Source: Opitutia bacterium UBA953
Lineage (GTDB): Bacteria > Verrucomicrobiota > Verrucomicrobiia > Opitutales > UBA953
Length of the DNA: 64,000 nucleotides
Assembly (NCBI GenBank): GCA_002293125.1
Contig: DBCR01000083.1
Location: 39,415 to 103,414, forward strand
Direction of reading: 5' to 3'
The notes under the pieces are model-generated. The model saw only the letters and a program-made list of their open reading frames with translations, made no database searches and was not told the origin of the DNA. Shown one piece after another: positions 27,001-33,000 of the stretch (its first letter is position 1; each line of letters begins with the position of its first letter). The position numbers were made by a program, and so were the translations under genes.

Positions 27001-30000
27001 TAGTTGGCGCTGGTACCGGCGACTGGATTATGGTGAAGGACGAGCGAGTTGAGCGTCCGGCTGGCGGCCACCGTCAGATCGGCGGCGAGCACTTCGCGGA
27101 CGTTCACATTGGTCTCGGTGCTGGTGGAAAGCTTCGCGTAATCAAGGGTGTGACTGAGGTCACGCAGGCCTTGACCCGCGACATAGGTCAGGAACGAGTT
27201 ACCAAAGGCATCCTCCGAGGTAATTCCATCGAGAGGGTAATCACTGGAACCGATGCCCCAAGGGATGATGCTCTGAGTGCGCGGGTACACCGTCAGCGCG
27301 AGGGCTGACCCCGCCGCCGTCGCGTTGGCAGTCAAGGTGAAGGTGGTCCCGTTCGCGTCTACGCTGGCGACCAGGGAGCCGGCGGGAATACCGGTCCCGG
27401 CAACCGCCATCCCGGGGGCCAGTCCGGCCGTGGTGGCCACGGTGACGATGGGACTGCCAGCGGTCGTGGCACCGGCGGTAAGGGTCAGGTCCAAGCCGGA
27501 GGCACCGGACATTCCGCTGATGAAGGTACTCTCCCCCGATGAGATCAGCCACCTCGAGGAATTCACCCCGGCGGCCGTGTTGCGATTAGCCAGCGGACGG
27601 CCGATGACGTTGATCGTGGCAAAGGAGAGGGCGGGAGAAAGGGACCCGTCGGGGGGCGTGCCGCGGACAAAATTAAGGGCGGAAACAGTGTTGCGCCGAT
27701 TGCCGGACGTATTGATGGAAAGATAATTCGTACCGGACTCGAAGTTGATCGCACCAATGTTCTCCTGCCGGCCGTCCGCGCCGGTTCCCGTGACGAAAAA
27801 GCCCAGCGGGGTCGTGGCAGCGAACAAAGATCCGGTCACCAACGTTCCCCGGGTTCCCGCCGCGGAGTTGAGGCGGATGGGCACGATGCCGATGGAGTCC
27901 GTCTCGTTCGCCCCGACCCCGGTGCGGTCAAGGTAGAGGACGCCGTAGCGGTTGACTTTGAGGGCTGGGGTATTGCCGGCAGTGATGCTCTGGTATATTC
28001 TGCCACCGCCGCCATTGTTGCCCGAGGCAATCCTCAAGACACCGCCGTCGATGACGATGTCACCATGATTAGCGTTATAATTACCGAGGGTGAGTTCGGC
28101 GTTCCCGATGATGCGCAAGGTACCCGAACCAGCCAGCGCGCCGCTGTAGGTGGTGTTCGTGGTCTGGTTGGCGGTCAAGGTCGCCCCGATCCCGAGGTCG
28201 ATGAGGGAAAAGTGGGAATTGGTCTGACGATTGCCGCCCTGCAGGGAGCCCACGGTCTCGCCATAGAAGGTGGGGGACTGGAGATAATTGGCGGTAGTGG
28301 TCTGGAAGGAGAGCCGGTCGACGAGGAAGCGCTTGCCCGCATCGATGGTCAGGGTCTCGGGAATCGTCACCGGGGCGACGGCCCCGGGAGTGGCGTAGAC
28401 GAACCGATTGGTATTATTAGGATCGGCAGCGACGACGACCGTCAGATTATAGCCCGAACCAGCCCCGCTGAAGGTGACGGTCTCACCCGTGGTGATGCCG
28501 TGCGGGACCTGGGTCGTCACCTGCGTGACCGCGGCGGCACCCAGCGCCAGCGTGGCGGAGTTGGTTGCCGGCAAGCTCAGGAAGATAGAGGGAGTGGCCC
28601 CGGCGACGATGGACTGGATCCGGGATCCCGCCTGCACGCCCGTGCCCGTGATCGTCTGACCCACGACCAGGCCGGAAGCACCACCGGCACTGAGGGAAAC
28701 GGCGGTGGCGGTGGCGGTGGCCGGTACGCTCAGCTCGATGGAGGTCCCGGAGGTGATGCTGACGATGCTTGCGCCCGCCGGAATTCCCGGACCGCTGACG
28801 CCCATGCCCACGCTCAACCCGGCGGAGGAAGCGACCGTGACGACAGTCGAGGCGGCGTTGGTGTCGGCACCGCTCAAGGCCACCGGCGGCGCCAGCGTGA
28901 CGGTGTTGCTGGTGTTGGCGAGAGTCGCCCCGCTGATCGTGATCGCCCCGACATAAGTGTACTCGCCCGTCAGGGAGAGAGCGGCGACCCTCGTCCCGGA
29001 ATAGAGCCCCAAGCCGATGATGGGCTGGCCCACCGCGAGACCAGCGGTGCTCTCGGCCTTCACCACGGTGGAACCCGCGGTGGTGGAAGCGTTCGGCAAT
29101 GCGACGGCGTCGGGGAGCATCTGCAGCACCGAGGACTTCGCACCGGAGAATACGATCGTGGAAGAATCCCCGACGGCAAAGGAACCACGTCCGCTACGGG
29201 CGAGCTGCAGGACGCCTTCCTGCAAGCGGACTTGTCCGCTGAAGGAATTAGCCTGAGTCCCGGCAGCCAGGAAGAGCGTGCCGTTGCCGGTCTTCGTGAT
29301 ACCCTGCTGGCCATCGATCGACGAGGTGATCACCAGTCTTTGGACCGGGTAGTATGATTCCGCATTGCCCACCGCGCCCGCGGCGAAATCCCGGGTGAAG
29401 CTGGAAATGATCAGCTCACGCGTGGGTGAGCTCAAGGTGCCGCCTTGGATGACCGTGATAGCGCCGGCATTCAGGGAAACGGACGCGGCGGTGGCCGTGG
29501 CCGCATTGCTGAGGAGAAGATTCGTCGCATCGACGACCCCGACGATACGGGTACCCGCGGGGATGCCGGGACCGGAAACCGGCATGCCCGCGAGCAGCCC
29601 GGCGGTGCTGGCCATGGTCACGGAGGCGCTGCCTGCCGTGGTGGACACGCCGCTGACGGCAACGGAGGCGACGCCAGCGTCGGCCGTCCTGAGAATACCG
29701 CCCGAGATGACCTTGAGGATGCCGCCATCGGGGAGGGAAAGGACCGAAGTCCCCGCCGCCGCGAAGCGGACGGTGATCGGCGCGCTGACGTTGAGCGTCG
29801 TACCCGTGAAGCCGGAGACATCGGTGATGTGCTCGCCGTTGAGGATGCCCGTGACGGCATCACGCGAAATGGCGGAGACGGGAACGATGTTCGTGCCCAC
29901 GCGAGTGGCGAAACTGGTGACACCCGCGCCATCCGTGACGGTGGCGGCCGCGCCCAGCGTGCCGACTAGGCCGGTGAATAGGTCGTTACGAGAAGTCGTC

Positions 30001-33000
30001 GTGATACCATTGACCGCCGATTGGGTGCCTGCGGGGAGCACGAAGCGAAGCGTGCCGCCCAGACGCTGGGAAATCGGCCCGAGATTGAGGACGATATTCT
30101 GGGTGCCCAGTCCGGAATCGACCTGAACAAGGGAGTTGCTATCAGAAGGAAGGATCAACCCGGCCACGGACTGGCTGATCGGGCTGGTCGGGTGACCGAA
30201 GAGCCTCACGGAGCCGCCACGCAAATCCAACAAGCCCAGGGGGTTGAGACGATTCGTGTCAAACGCACTGGTGAAGGCCTTGGTGTAATCAAGAATGGCG
30301 AGTCCCGCATCAAAACGATTGGCGACCGAACCTCCCATCTCAAAGGAGCCCATGAGTCGCAAGGTGCCGCCACCGTTCTTCAGGATCCCTCCGAGCACCC
30401 CTCCCACCACGCGGGCATCGACGACCAATTCAGCTTCACCGGGAGCGAGATTCAGACTTTTGTTGACCGTGAAGGTTCGCTGAGCCTCCCCTAAGACAAG
30501 CGTGGCCGCGTTGCCCGTTCCGATGATGCCAGCGGTTTGCGTTCCCGTCCCGATATGGGCGTTGACCGTGATATTGCCACCTAAGGCCAGCCTACCTTCG
30601 CTGCCCAGCAGAACGAACGCCTGCGAGTTGATGTTCGAATTGGGGTTGTTGAAGAAAGTAAGCGCCCCGATGGACTGTTGCGAGGCGTTGAGATCGAAGA
30701 TAGCCGACCTTGAGTCGTGGTTGACGACCAGATTGGCGGTCGGGTTGAACTGCTGTCCCCTGCCGGTGGCGATACGGATGACTCCCCCATCGATGAAGGT
30801 GTTACCTCCCGTCCAGTTGGAAACGGCGGGCATGTCCATGGTGATGACCCCGCTGCCACGCTTGGCGAAATTATGCCCGACGCCGGCGCCGGTGAGAGCC
30901 CCGCTGAAGGTAGAGTTGGTATTGATCTCGCCCAAACCAACGGTCCGACCAGTGGTTCCAGTGACGGTGAGCGTGCCCGCGCCCGAGAGCGAACCAAAGG
31001 TGTCGGCTTCGGCCATTTCCAGGATCGCCCCGCTGGCAATCGTGACGGGGACGGTGTTACCGATGCGGTCGGCCGTAGAGATCAGGACTTTGCCGGCTGA
31101 GATGATCAGCGGTCCTTCGAAATTCGCCGTCCCTGCAAACTGAAGGGTCCCGTTGCCGGTCTTGGTCAGGCCTCCGGCCCCGGAGAAAGCTCCCGAGGTC
31201 ACGAAGATGACTCCGGCTGTGGGGACGTCGATCCGGGCATTGCCCCCGGGCAACGCGAAAGTGTGGCTGTTCGCCGTCGTGGCGCCCGCCAAGGTGTAAG
31301 TCCCTGCGGTGGTATTCGCGAAGCGCAAGGTCGCTCCGTCGGCGATGATCACCGGGGCGGCGATACCCCGACCGAGGGTGCCGTTACCCGTAGCGCCGAC
31401 ATTGGTGAACTCCAAGGTCGCGGACTGCAGGACCGCCGTCGTTCCCAAATAGGCCATGCTTCCCAGCAGACGCGTCACCCCTGTACCGGCGATGACCAGG
31501 TCGGTATTAATAGTAGGAGCAGCATTCTTGACCGGCGCGTTGATCGAAAGGACCCCGGATCCGTAATGATGGATGAAAACAGGACCACCCGTGGCCCCGG
31601 CCTTGATGCCGCCTAGGTCGGTAAGGTTGGCGCCAATGGCAAAAGGGCTAGTACCGGTGACGAGGATACCGCCGCCCGTCGCTCCGAAGGTCAGGTCAAA
31701 CGCCCCTAGGCCCAGCGTGGCGTTGGTGGTCGCGACCGTCGGAATCTTGAGCGTACCCAAAGACGTCGCACCGGAGAGAGTCTGGTTGGCGGGGAGGATG
31801 TAATTGACCGTGGCGACGCCGCCGGAGAGCGGTAAAGGAAGGTAACCCTGGGCGGTGAAAGTCGCGGTGCCGGCGGTGGAGCCGGAAGCGGCGGCGCTGA
31901 TGGTCAAGGTCGTACCCGTGACCGCGGTGACGATGGCGCCAGCCGGCATGTTCGTCCCGGTGATATTCATGCCCGGGAAGAATCCCGTCGTCCCTCCCGC
32001 GCTCAGGCTGAGGCCCGTTCCCGCGGCGGTCGCCGCCGTAGTCAACACGAAGGAGGTGCCTCCGACCGGGATGGACGCGATGCTGGCGCCTTCTGGGATA
32101 CCCGGACCGCGCACGGCCATACCCACGGCGAGTCCGGCGTTGCTGGCGACAGTGACGGTGGTCGAACCGCTGGTGGTGGCCCCATCTGCCAAGGTGATGG
32201 CCGCCGGAACCGTCAGGACGGTCGTGCCGACCGTGGTGCCACCACCCACGCTGACCGCGGGGGCATCGGACAACCCAACGAGCCGGAAAGGCGTCGCCAA
32301 CGACCTCGAAGTAAGCCAATTATAGGAATTACCCGACGTGGTGTTGTTAAAGACCGCGCGGCCAGCGCCGTAGATGCCGCCGGAACCGAGCGCCGAAGAG
32401 GTGGTGATCGTGGCGGAATCAGGAGCCGCGACGAGCAGGATGCCGCGCGCTTCGGCGGCCGTTCCAAAAGTAAGATTCCCGAGCACGAGCTCGGTGGTGT
32501 TCGGCGCGGCGACCCCTTGGACGGTGATGGCGCCGCCTTGGGCGTTCAAGTTGACCTGGCCGAAGAACTGTTTGATATCCAAACCAACCTTACCCTGCAA
32601 AAGGAAGTTACCCCCGTTGAGCGTCAGTTGGCCGGGCTGAGCGGAACTGGGCATGCCGAGCAGGTGGGGCTGCGAAGAGACCAAGGTCAGGCCGGTGGCG
32701 GACGTCGTCGGGGCCGCACTGACCTCGAAGACCGTCGAGCTGGTGATGCGCGTGACATAGGCGCCGGCAGGGAGACTCCCGCCGGTGACCAACCGACCGA
32801 GGGCGAGTGACGCCGTGCTGTCGACCGTCAATGAACGGCTGCTCGCGGTGGTGGTGGCTCCGGTGAGATTGACCGGGGGCGCCACGTTCGCGTAGTCGAG
32901 GACGAAGGAGCCGCCGCGCAATTGCAGATTCCCGGTGATGATGCTGGCATTGGCGGAGTTCAGGGTCAGGTTGCCCGCCCCCAACTTGATGATGCCCATC

